This document shows positions 1 to 5,398 of a stretch of DNA of 5,398 nt, one piece after another. Position 1 is the first letter of the stretch. Every line of letters begins with the position of its first letter. Below the pieces are notes generated by a model. The model saw nothing but the letters and a program-made list of their open reading frames with translations, did no database searches and had not been told where the DNA came from. Both the position numbers and the translations under genes were made by a program. Source of the DNA: DASQFD01 sp035633255. Lineage in GTDB: Bacteria; Actinomycetota; Actinomycetes; Actinomycetales; Dermatophilaceae. Location: positions 1-5,398 of the forward strand of contig DASQFD010000068.1 of assembly GCA_035633255.1 (NCBI GenBank), in the 5' to 3' direction.

Positions 1-2
1 GG

Positions 3-965
3 AGCCTGGACACGGCGCTCGGCATCGTCCGGGCGGCCGCCGAGGCCGGGGCCTCCGCGGTCAAGCTGCAGACCTACACGGCGGACACGATCACCATCGA
101 CGCCGACACCCCCGCGTTCCGGCTCTCCTCGACGCACGAGCTCTGGGGCGACCGGCGGCTCTACGAGCTCTACGAGGAGGCGCACACCCCGTGGGAGTGG
201 CACCGGCCGGTCTTCGACCTCGCCCGTGAGCTCGGGATGGCCGCCTTCTCCAGCCCGTTCGACCCCACGGCCGTGGCCTTCCTCGAGGACCTGGACGTCC
301 CGGCCTACAAGATCGCCTCGTCCGAGATCGTGGACCTGCCGCTGATCCGCCTCGCCGCCGGCACCGGCAAGCCGGTGATCATCTCCACCGGCATGGCCTC
401 GGTCCGGGAGATCGCGGAGGCCGTCGAGGCGGCGCGCTCCACGGGCAACGACCAGGTCCTCCTGCTGTCGGCGACGACGAGCTACCCGGCCGACCCGCGG
501 TCGTCGAACCTGCGCTCGCTCCCGGTCCTCGCCGGCGCCTTCGAGGTCCCGGTTGGCCTCTCCGACCACACCCGAGGCATCGGGGCGGCGGTCGCGGCGG
601 TGGCCCTCGGCGCCTGCGCGATCGAGAAGCACGTGACGCTCTCGCGCTCGAGCGAGGGGGTGGACTCCGCGTTCTCCCTCGAACCGCACGAGCTGGCTGC
701 GCTGGTGCGCGAGTCGAGGGTGGCGTGGGAGGCGCTCGGCGAGCCCCACGTGGGGCCGCGGGAGGCCGAGCGCGAGGGGCTGCGGTTCCGCCGGTCGCTG
801 TTCGTCGTCGAGGACGTGCGGTCCGGCGACCCGGTCACCCCGGCCAACGTCCGCAGCATCCGTCCGGCGGGAGGCCTGGCACCGGACCTCTTCCCCGTCG
901 TCGAGGGGCGCACGTTCCGCCGCGACGTGGAGCGGGGGACGCCGCTCTCGTGGGACCTCGTCTGA
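3..965 (+). CDS. pseI: Pseudaminic acid synthase (NeuB family), 5'-truncated by window edge
   Basis: The protein condenses phosphoenolpyruvate with 2,4-diacetamido-2,4,6-trideoxy-L-altrose to give pseudaminic acid, a cytoplasmic step before CMP activation. The frame is open from base 3, giving 320 residues. Family members have about 340-350, so only roughly 25-30 N-terminal residues are missing; an internal ATG at 237 is not the real start, because family motifs lie upstream of it. Seen, in fragment numbering: KLQTYT 21-26, HTPWEWH shortly before FSSPFD 82-87, YKIAS 102-106, STGM 128-131, SYP 160-162, GLSDHT 185-190 and IEKH 207-210. The two histidines of the last two motifs are 21 residues apart, as for the metal-binding pair of NeuB. 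DSAFSLEP at 221-228 favours PseI over sialic or legionaminic acid synthases. A C-terminal SAF (antifreeze-like) domain starts near 263, with NVRSIRP at 282-288, and the chain ends in the complete tail GTPLSWDLV. Identity as a NeuB-family synthase is near certain; the pseudaminic specificity is likely but inferred from motifs. Confidence 0.93.
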   Translation, partial: SLDTALGIVRAAAEAGASAVKLQTYTADTITIDADTPAFRLSSTHELWGDRRLYELYEEAHTPWEWHRPVFDLARELGMAAFSSPFDPTAVAFLEDLDVPAYKIASSEIVDLPLIRLAAGTGKPVIISTGMASVREIAEAVEAARSTGNDQVLLLSATTSYPADPRSSNLRSLPVLAGAFEVPVGLSDHTRGIGAAVAAVALGACAIEKHVTLSRSSEGVDSAFSLEPHELAALVRESRVAWEALGEPHVGPREAEREGLRFRRSLFVVEDVRSGDPVTPANVRSIRPAGGLAPDLFPVVEGRTFRRDVERGTPLSWDLV

Positions 966-1007
966 CCGTGGGGCACGTGGCCGCCACCCGCCGATCCCGG
1001 TCCGACC

Positions 1008-1026
1008 GCCGCTCGGGCGAGGCGGC
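1008..1026 (+). promoter_or_regulatory. Possible hairpin masking the Shine-Dalgarno of the GT2 gene
   Basis: Bases 1008-1014 can pair with 1019-1026 to form a seven-pair GC-rich stem with one bulged G (1021) and a GGGC loop (1015-1018). The 3' arm contains the only plausible ribosome-binding core, GAGG at 1019-1022, and ends directly against the GTG start at 1027. No T-run follows, so it is not an intrinsic terminator. It could lower translation initiation of the glycosyltransferase relative to pseI. Stems of this size are common by chance in such GC-rich DNA, so this is only a candidate. The rest of the 61-nt gap (966-1026) shows nothing I can identify, including no promoter. Confidence 0.25.
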
Positions 1027-3375
1027 GTGACCCCTCGGCTCAGCGTGGTCGTCCCGTTCTACGGAGTGGAGGCCTACATCGGCGACTGCCTCGCGTCGAT
1101 CCGCGACCAGGCGCTGCGCGACGTCGAGGTCCTGCTCGTCGACGACGGGTCCCCTGACGGGAGCCGCGCGGTGGCCGACCGCTTCGCCGCGGAGGACCCG
1201 CGTTTCCGGGTGCTCGAGCAGCCCAACGCCGGGCTCGGCCCGGCCCGCAACACCGGCACCACCCACGCCCGCGGGGAGTACCTCGCCTTCGTCGACAGCG
1301 ACGACCTGGTCACCCGCCACGGCTTCGAGCGCATGGTCGACGGCCTGGACCGCAGCGGGTCCTCCTTCGCGGGCGGCAACGCCATGCGCTTCAACAACTC
1401 CGCGGGCGAGCGCCAGTCGTGGACCCACCGCCTGGCGTTCGCCGCGCCCGCGACGGCGACCCACATCACCGAGCTGCCCGCGCTGGCGCGCGACCGGATG
1501 GTGTGGAACAAGGTCTACCGGCGGTCGTTCTGGGACGAGTTCGGGTGCACGTTCCCGGACATCCGCTACGAGGACTACCCGGTCACCCTGGCGGCCCACC
1601 TCGACGCGGTGACCGTCGACGTGCTCGCCTCGCCGGTCTACTACTGGCGGGAGCGCGAGTCCGGCGACTCGATAACCCAGCACGCCTACCACTACGACAA
1701 CCTCCTCGACCGGGTCGCCTCGGCGGAGATGGTGCTGGCGCTGCTTCCCCGCGCCACGCCCGCCGTCCGCCGCGAGGTCCTGCGCGCGCTCGTCGACGCC
1801 GACTTCGTCACCGTGGCGCAGTCGTTCGCCACCGTGCCGGAGGACCGGACGGCGGACCTCGTCGCGCTCGGTCGGCGGCTGGCCGAGGGGATCGGCGCGG
1901 ACGCCATCGCCGGGGCCCACCCCTACGACTACATCCAGTACCGCGCGCTGCAGGCCGGGGACGTGCCCCTGCTCCGGGAGCTGGCCCGCTACCGGGCCGG
2001 CGGCGGCCTGCGCGGCCACACGAGGGGGCAGGCGCACCCGCGCCTGCCCTGGCGCCGCGAGTACCCGTACCCGGGCCTGGGCGCGCCGTCCGTCCCCCGC
2101 CGGCTGTATGCCGTGCCGAGGCGCGAGGTCGCCCTGCGGACGACGGTGTCCGGGGTGTCGTGGCAGGCGGAGGGGCTCCGGCTCCGCGGCACCGCCGAGG
2201 TGCGCCACGTGCGCACGCCGGCGGATGCGTCCGTCCGGGTCGAGGCGGGCGCCGGCAGCCGCTGGCAGCCGGTCGCGGTGCGCCGGTTCCCCGCGGCGGA
2301 CAGCCACGGCGACCTGGCCGACGTCGGTGTGGAGGTCGTCCTGCCCACCGAGCTGTTGCGGGAGCTGGCCGACGGCGACGCCGCGCAGGTGCGGATCCGC
2401 GTGCGGATGCGGGTCGGTCACCTCCGCCGCACCGGTCACCTCGGGGAGACGCTCAGCGGCAGCGCCACCCACCCCCCGGGCGCCTGGGTCACCCCCGACG
2501 TCTGGGCGCAGCCCGCACGCACCTCCGCCGGTCACCTCGTGGTGACCTTCCTGCGCACCCCGTGGATCCTCACCGACGCTCGGGTCAGCGGCGGGAGCCT
2601 GGAGGTCGCGGCCACCTCCACCAGCAGCGAGGTACCCGCCGCTGTGGAGGTGATGCTCGCCGGCACGGCGGAGGCGCCCGAGGTCGGTGTGCCGGGCCGG
2701 GTGGAGGCCGCGACCGAGGGCAGCACGGTCCGGGCGCTGCTGCCGATCGCCTCGGTGCTGCACGGTGTCGACCACGACGACCCCTTCTCGGCGCAGACGG
2801 TCCGGGCGGTGCAGCTGAGGGACGCGCACGGGTCCCAGCCCCTCGTGTGGGGCGCCGGCCCCACCGCCATCGGCTCCCGCTGGATGGGGACGCACCTCGT
2901 GCGGGTGACCCGCTCGCCGGCGAACCGGGTGAACCTTGTCGAGGGACCGCTCCGCGTGAGCGCCGACGCCGCGGCGCTCGATCCCGACGGGCGGGGCGAC
3001 CGGCTCCGCGTGTCCGGACCGACGTGGGGGGTCGACGAGGGGCTGCGGGTGGCGTGGCGGCACTACCTTCCCGACTCGGACGACTTCGTGGAGGCGGCCT
3101 CGGCCCTGCGTGTCCACGACGGACGGTGGGTCCTGTCGACAGCCGTCGAGGAGCTGCTGGGCCGCGGCCACCTCGAGGACGTCGACGGCGCCGGGGGGGT
3201 GCTGCCGGACCTGGAGTGGGTCCTGTTCTTCGGTGCGGACGGCGCCGCCTCGACCGCCGTGGTGGCCGAGCCGTTCCTGTCCTCCTCGCTGCCGCTCGTC
3301 CTGTGCGCCGGCGGTCGTCGGGGGGAGCTTCGACCGCGAGGCGTGACCATCCACCTCGAGACCACGGACGAGTGA
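1027..3375 (+). CDS. Family 2 glycosyltransferase (GT-A) with long beta-rich C-terminal region, teichoic-acid-transferase-like
   Basis: Likely a cytoplasmic or membrane-associated sugar transferase that decorates or builds a cell-surface polymer. The N-terminus starts directly in the GT2 fold (LSVVVPFYGVEAYIGDCL, residues 5-22). Then come VDDGS 38-42 for nucleotide binding, GPARNTG 71-77, the DSDD metal-binding motif 90-93, WNKVYRRSFW 160-169, and YED 181-183, where the acidic pair sits at the usual catalytic-base position of this subfamily. From about residue 345 to 782 the chain becomes beta-rich without membrane segments. It contains at least three loosely similar modules, near 370-480, 510-620 and 635-782, each opening with a pattern like G-x-L-x-V/L-x-G/A. 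In TarS-type wall teichoic acid transferases such C-terminal modules mediate oligomerisation; that role here is inference. GTG at 1027 is the start because no in-frame start lies in the gap and the GT2 fold begins at residue 5; GAGG sits only 4 nt upstream. Donor and acceptor cannot be read from the sequence. A nucleotide-hexose(amine) donor is more usual for GT2 than a CMP-nonulosonate. Confidence 0.88.
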   Translation: MTPRLSVVVPFYGVEAYIGDCLASIRDQALRDVEVLLVDDGSPDGSRAVADRFAAEDPRFRVLEQPNAGLGPARNTGTTHARGEYLAFVDSDDLVTRHGFERMVDGLDRSGSSFAGGNAMRFNNSAGERQSWTHRLAFAAPATATHITELPALARDRMVWNKVYRRSFWDEFGCTFPDIRYEDYPVTLAAHLDAVTVDVLASPVYYWRERESGDSITQHAYHYDNLLDRVASAEMVLALLPRATPAVRREVLRALVDADFVTVAQSFATVPEDRTADLVALGRRLAEGIGADAIAGAHPYDYIQYRALQAGDVPLLRELARYRAGGGLRGHTRGQAHPRLPWRREYPYPGLGAPSVPRRLYAVPRREVALRTTVSGVSWQAEGLRLRGTAEVRHVRTPADASVRVEAGAGSRWQPVAVRRFPAADSHGDLADVGVEVVLPTELLRELADGDAAQVRIRVRMRVGHLRRTGHLGETLSGSATHPPGAWVTPDVWAQPARTSAGHLVVTFLRTPWILTDARVSGGSLEVAATSTSSEVPAAVEVMLAGTAEAPEVGVPGRVEAATEGSTVRALLPIASVLHGVDHDDPFSAQTVRAVQLRDAHGSQPLVWGAGPTAIGSRWMGTHLVRVTRSPANRVNLVEGPLRVSADAAALDPDGRGDRLRVSGPTWGVDEGLRVAWRHYLPDSDDFVEAASALRVHDGRWVLSTAVEELLGRGHLEDVDGAGGVLPDLEWVLFFGADGAASTAVVAEPFLSSSLPLVLCAGGRRGELRPRGVTIHLETTDE

Positions 3376-3388
3376 GGCAGCGGCTCCC

Positions 3389-4219
3389 ATGCAGCACCAC
3401 AACCACTTCTACGGGCAGGCGCACATCCTTGCCCGGTACTGCGGTTTCGACGACGTGCACCCTCCCCGGATCCGCGGCTACCTGCAGCACGGCTGGAACG
3501 TCGGTGACGGCTGGAACCCGCAGCACGAGTTCTTCGACGGCGCCTGGCGCTGGACCTGGAGCGACGCCCCCCGGCGCCGCGGGCACGCGCTCGGTCGGCG
3601 CAACTACCACGTGATCGGCTCGGCGTGGCTCTACCTGCTGGAGCTGGAGCCGGATCTCGGCCGTCTCCCCGACACCGAGCGCTCGGGGACGCTGTGGTTC
3701 CTCTTCCATGGGTGGGAAGGGGGAGCCATCGAGGGCGACCACCAGCGACTCATCGACGAGATCCGGGAGGCCGAGGACGGGCCGGTCACCTTCAGCCTGT
3801 ACTACACGGAGTTCGACCGCCCGGAGGTGCGGCGACGCTACGAACAGGCCGGTTTCGACCTGGTGTGCTTCGGGCGCCGCGGGTTCAGCTACGAGGGGAC
3901 GGACCGACGGTTCATGTACAAGCAGCTCGAGGCGATGCGGCGCCATCGCAGGGTCGCCTCCAACCGGCTCTCCTCGGCGATCTTCTACGGTGCCTCGGTC
4001 GGGTGTGACGTCGCCGTCTACGGCGACCCGATGACGATGGGTGGTGAGGACCCGGCGTTCGGCGGGACCGCCCGGATCGAGCGGCTGTGGCCCGAGCTGC
4101 ACGGCAAGCACGTCGACCCGCTCGTGGTGGGCGAGGTCGTCGACGAGGAGCTCGGGCGGCGGTGGACGGTGCCGCCGGCCGAGATGCGCGCCCTCCTCTT
4201 CGACGGGGTCGAGCCATGA
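3389..4219 (+). CDS. Unrecognised 276-residue protein, possible compact GT-B-like transferase of a surface-glycan locus
   Basis: I do not recognise a named family. No signal peptide or membrane segment is visible, so it is probably cytoplasmic. Aromatic and charged motifs are dense: YLQHGWN 31-37, WSD 57-59, HVIGSAWLYL 74-83, LWFLFHGWEGG 102-112, YYTEFDRPEVRRRYEQAGF 138-156, then SNRLSSAIFY 191-200 followed by VAVYGDPM 208-215. This order resembles the layout of CDP-glycerol or capsule-type GT-B transferases: an HG motif, an 'IG-x-P-x-x-x-L'-like turn, a strand opening the second domain, and a late 'SS-x-x-F/Y ... P-x-x-x-Y' donor-site motif. That parallel is inference from pattern, not a family match. 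At 276 residues it would be small for a full GT-B enzyme. ATG 3389 is the first possible start after an in-frame stop at 3344; GAGG at 3374-3377 lies 11 nt upstream, overlapping the previous stop codon. The gap to the GT2 gene is 13 nt and the next gene overlaps by 4 nt. A role in transferring the nonulosonic acid is plausible but unproven. Confidence 0.85.
   Translation: MQHHNHFYGQAHILARYCGFDDVHPPRIRGYLQHGWNVGDGWNPQHEFFDGAWRWTWSDAPRRRGHALGRRNYHVIGSAWLYLLELEPDLGRLPDTERSGTLWFLFHGWEGGAIEGDHQRLIDEIREAEDGPVTFSLYYTEFDRPEVRRRYEQAGFDLVCFGRRGFSYEGTDRRFMYKQLEAMRRHRRVASNRLSSAIFYGASVGCDVAVYGDPMTMGGEDPAFGGTARIERLWPELHGKHVDPLVVGEVVDEELGRRWTVPPAEMRALLFDGVEP
4216..4219 (+). other. ATGA stop/start overlap (translational coupling)
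   Basis: The TGA stop of the 276-residue protein (4217-4219) overlaps the ATG start (4216-4218) of the next gene. A G-rich stretch, GGGG at 4205-4208, lies 7 nt upstream and is the only ribosome-site candidate, so terminating ribosomes probably re-initiate here. This implies the two proteins are made together. An in-frame ATG at 4258 is an alternative start for the downstream gene and would remove the overlap. Confidence 0.6.
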
Positions 4220-5398
4220 GCGCGGGCCGGGCTGGGGCCGTCGTCGCCTCCGGCGAGATGGAGCCCTGGAGCGACCGCAACGGTCCGGTCGGTCCGGCCG
4301 GCGGCCCGGCCCTGAGCGGGCTCCTCGCCGACGTGCTGCCGGCCGTGGGCCGCGGACTCGTCCTGGGCCCGCACGAGGACGAGATCGTGCTCGCCGCGGC
4401 GCGGCGCTGCGGGCACCTCACCGTGCTGCTGCGGTCCTCCGCCGACGCGACCGCGTTGGCGGAGCGGGTCGGCGGGGCTGCCGTGACCATCGTGGCCGGC
4501 TCGCTCGACGGCTTCGTGGCCGGGGACCCCGACCCCTTCGGGCTCGTGGTCGCCGCCGACGGGCTCGACCGCGTGCTCGGCACGGACAGCCCGGCCCTGT
4601 CGTGGCCGCAGCGCTGGGATCTCACCTGCGGGCTGGCGACGCCGGACGCGGTGGTCGTCCTCGGCCTGGAGAACGAGTTCTCCGTGGGGGCGCTCCTGGA
4701 CGCCCGACCGGCAGAGGCCCGGCACGGTGACGAGGAGTGGCGCCCGCTGCACTCGGACCCGGACCGCCCGGTCGGCGCAGAGAGACTCCGCGCGCTCGTC
4801 GCGCGCGACGGGTCGCCGGTGCGTCGGCTGTGGACGGCATACGGGGGTGCCGGGACGAGCGCCCCCCGCGTCCTCGCGGAGGTGGGCGCCCTGTCGGCAG
4901 GCCGTCCCGGGTGCCCGCTGCCCGAGGCCGCGGCCGCGGCGCTGCACCTGACGGACCGGCCCCTGCTGGCCGCACCCGACGAGGCGGTTGCGCTCGCCAC
5001 GCGGGCCGGCCTGCTGGCCGCGGTCGGCGACGGCTGGCTGGTCCTGGCGGGGGGGCCGGACGGCGCCGGGCACGACGCCTACGTCGACCTGCCGAGCACG
5101 CCGGGGGTGGTGCGAGCCGACCGCCGTCCCGGGCCCCGCGGGGGCGCGGGGTCGTGGGTGCTGCGCGGCGAGACCGCCGGCTCCCCGCCCGAGCGGCCGG
5201 CGGGGGGGGCGCCGGTGGAGCGCCACGCCGGGCCGGCCGAGCAGGTGGCCGGCGAACGAGCGACCGTGGTCGTCGACCCCGCAGCCCTCCCCACCGAGGT
5301 GCCCGACGCGCCGAGCGTCTACACCGCGCTCCTGGCGATGGCGGAGGCGGAGGACGTGGCGGCCTTCCGCGACACCGCCGCCCGCGTGGGTGCCTGGC
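4216..5398 (+). CDS. Methyltransferase-like (degenerate Rossmann) two-domain protein, 3'-truncated by window edge
   Basis: The frame stays open for 394 codons to the end of the window. Residues 47-245 look like a degenerate class I SAM-methyltransferase fold. LVLGPHEDE 48-56 is where the glycine-rich loop belongs but lacks the usual GxGxG. A first-strand/helix pattern follows at 67-98 (LTVLLRSS, then VTIVAGSLDGF). FGLVVAADGLDRVL 108-121 matches the 'fDlV-x-x-x-D-x-L-x-x-l' strand, VVVLGLENEFSVGALLD 146-162 the late strand, and RRLWTAYG 203-210 the 'f-x-x-YP' tail. From about 245 a second domain begins, with GDGWLVLAGG 271-280, GSWVLRGE 312-319 and the helical stretch SVYTALLAMAEAEDVAAFRD 367-386. 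I recall actinobacterial methyltransferase-like proteins that continue into a phosphotransferase-like domain, and this region is compatible with that, but no kinase catalytic motif is visible inside the window. The ATG at 4216 overlaps the previous stop; ATG 4258 (MEPWSDRNGP) is an alternative. Loss of the SAM loop means activity may be absent or the fold used differently. Confidence 0.72.
   Translation, partial: MSAGRAGAVVASGEMEPWSDRNGPVGPAGGPALSGLLADVLPAVGRGLVLGPHEDEIVLAAARRCGHLTVLLRSSADATALAERVGGAAVTIVAGSLDGFVAGDPDPFGLVVAADGLDRVLGTDSPALSWPQRWDLTCGLATPDAVVVLGLENEFSVGALLDARPAEARHGDEEWRPLHSDPDRPVGAERLRALVARDGSPVRRLWTAYGGAGTSAPRVLAEVGALSAGRPGCPLPEAAAAALHLTDRPLLAAPDEAVALATRAGLLAAVGDGWLVLAGGPDGAGHDAYVDLPSTPGVVRADRRPGPRGGAGSWVLRGETAGSPPERPAGGAPVERHAGPAEQVAGERATVVVDPAALPTEVPDAPSVYTALLAMAEAEDVAAFRDTAARVGAW

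Noticed and set aside
974..979. CACGTG palindrome just after pseI, considered as an operator
   Set aside because: Only six bases are symmetric and the flanks do not match. Too short to support a binding site.
835..3402. Very long open frame on the minus strand (855 codons) opposite the GT2 gene
   Set aside because: Its translation is low-complexity, rich in Arg, Gly, Val and His, with no family motifs. It mirrors the GT2 coding frame, as expected where third positions are nearly always G or C and stop codons are rare. The plus strand has clear GT2 motifs.
1419..3614. Plus-strand open frame of 731 codons in another frame over the GT2 gene
   Set aside because: Its product is almost entirely Arg, Gly, Ala and Pro, typical of a frame-shifted reading of GC-rich coding DNA. 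It ends inside the next real gene.
2585..4111. Minus-strand open frame of 508 codons spanning the end of the GT2 gene and the 276-residue gene
   Set aside because: Arg/Pro/Ser-rich shadow translation with no recognisable motif, crossing two real plus-strand genes.
5134..5143. Perfect palindrome CCCCGCGGGG, considered as a hairpin or operator
   Set aside because: It lies inside a coding frame, has no T-run or loop, and is unsurprising in GC-rich DNA.
5202..5209. Run of eight G in the methyltransferase-like gene, with seven-G runs at 3193-3199 and 5049-5055, considered as phase-variation tracts
   Set aside because: At this base composition about one such run is expected by chance in a window this long, and all reading frames are intact. 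Comparison of tract lengths between isolates would be needed to revive the idea.
3912..5226. Minus-strand open frames opposite the methyltransferase-like gene
   Set aside because: Compositional shadows. The plus-strand frame from 4216 is stop-free for 394 codons, has Rossmann-like strand patterns and is joined to the upstream gene by ATGA.

Overview
The window is very GC-rich. By eye it is around 70-75% G+C, and third codon positions are almost all G or C. One gene starts with GTG, and two neighbouring genes overlap by ATGA. This, together with the protein styles, points to a high-GC actinobacterium (Actinomycetota). I cannot place it in a genus. All genes read on the + strand, with gaps of 61 and 13 nt and one 4-nt overlap, so they probably form one operon that continues beyond both ends of the window.

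Layout: (1) positions 3-965 hold the 3' part of a NeuB-family synthase, best read as pseudaminic acid synthase PseI. (2) Positions 1027-3375 hold a 782-residue protein with an N-terminal GT-A (family 2) glycosyltransferase domain and a long beta-rich C-terminal region, an architecture like that of wall-teichoic-acid glycosyltransferases. (3) Positions 3389-4219 hold a 276-residue protein I cannot assign to a named family. Its motif order resembles a compact GT-B-fold transferase. (4) Positions 4216-5398 hold the 5' part (394 codons, no stop) of a protein with a degenerate Rossmann/methyltransferase-like N-terminal domain followed by a second, poorly recognisable domain that runs off the window. 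There is no gene-free stretch over 300 bases, and I saw no tRNA, rRNA, CRISPR array, insertion sequence or convincing rho-independent terminator.

How the genes may work together (inference): PseI makes a nine-carbon nonulosonic acid in the cytoplasm. After CMP activation by a gene not in the window, a transferase would place it on an acceptor. The GT2 protein and the unrecognised 276-residue protein are the two transferase candidates. The fourth protein may modify the sugar or polymer, or may play a non-catalytic role. The set fits a surface glycopolymer locus, for example a nonulosonic-acid-containing wall polymer (teichulosonic acid type, a class reported from actinobacteria). Flagellin or S-layer glycosylation remains an alternative. 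The most novel-looking parts are the 276-residue protein and the two-domain protein translationally coupled to it.
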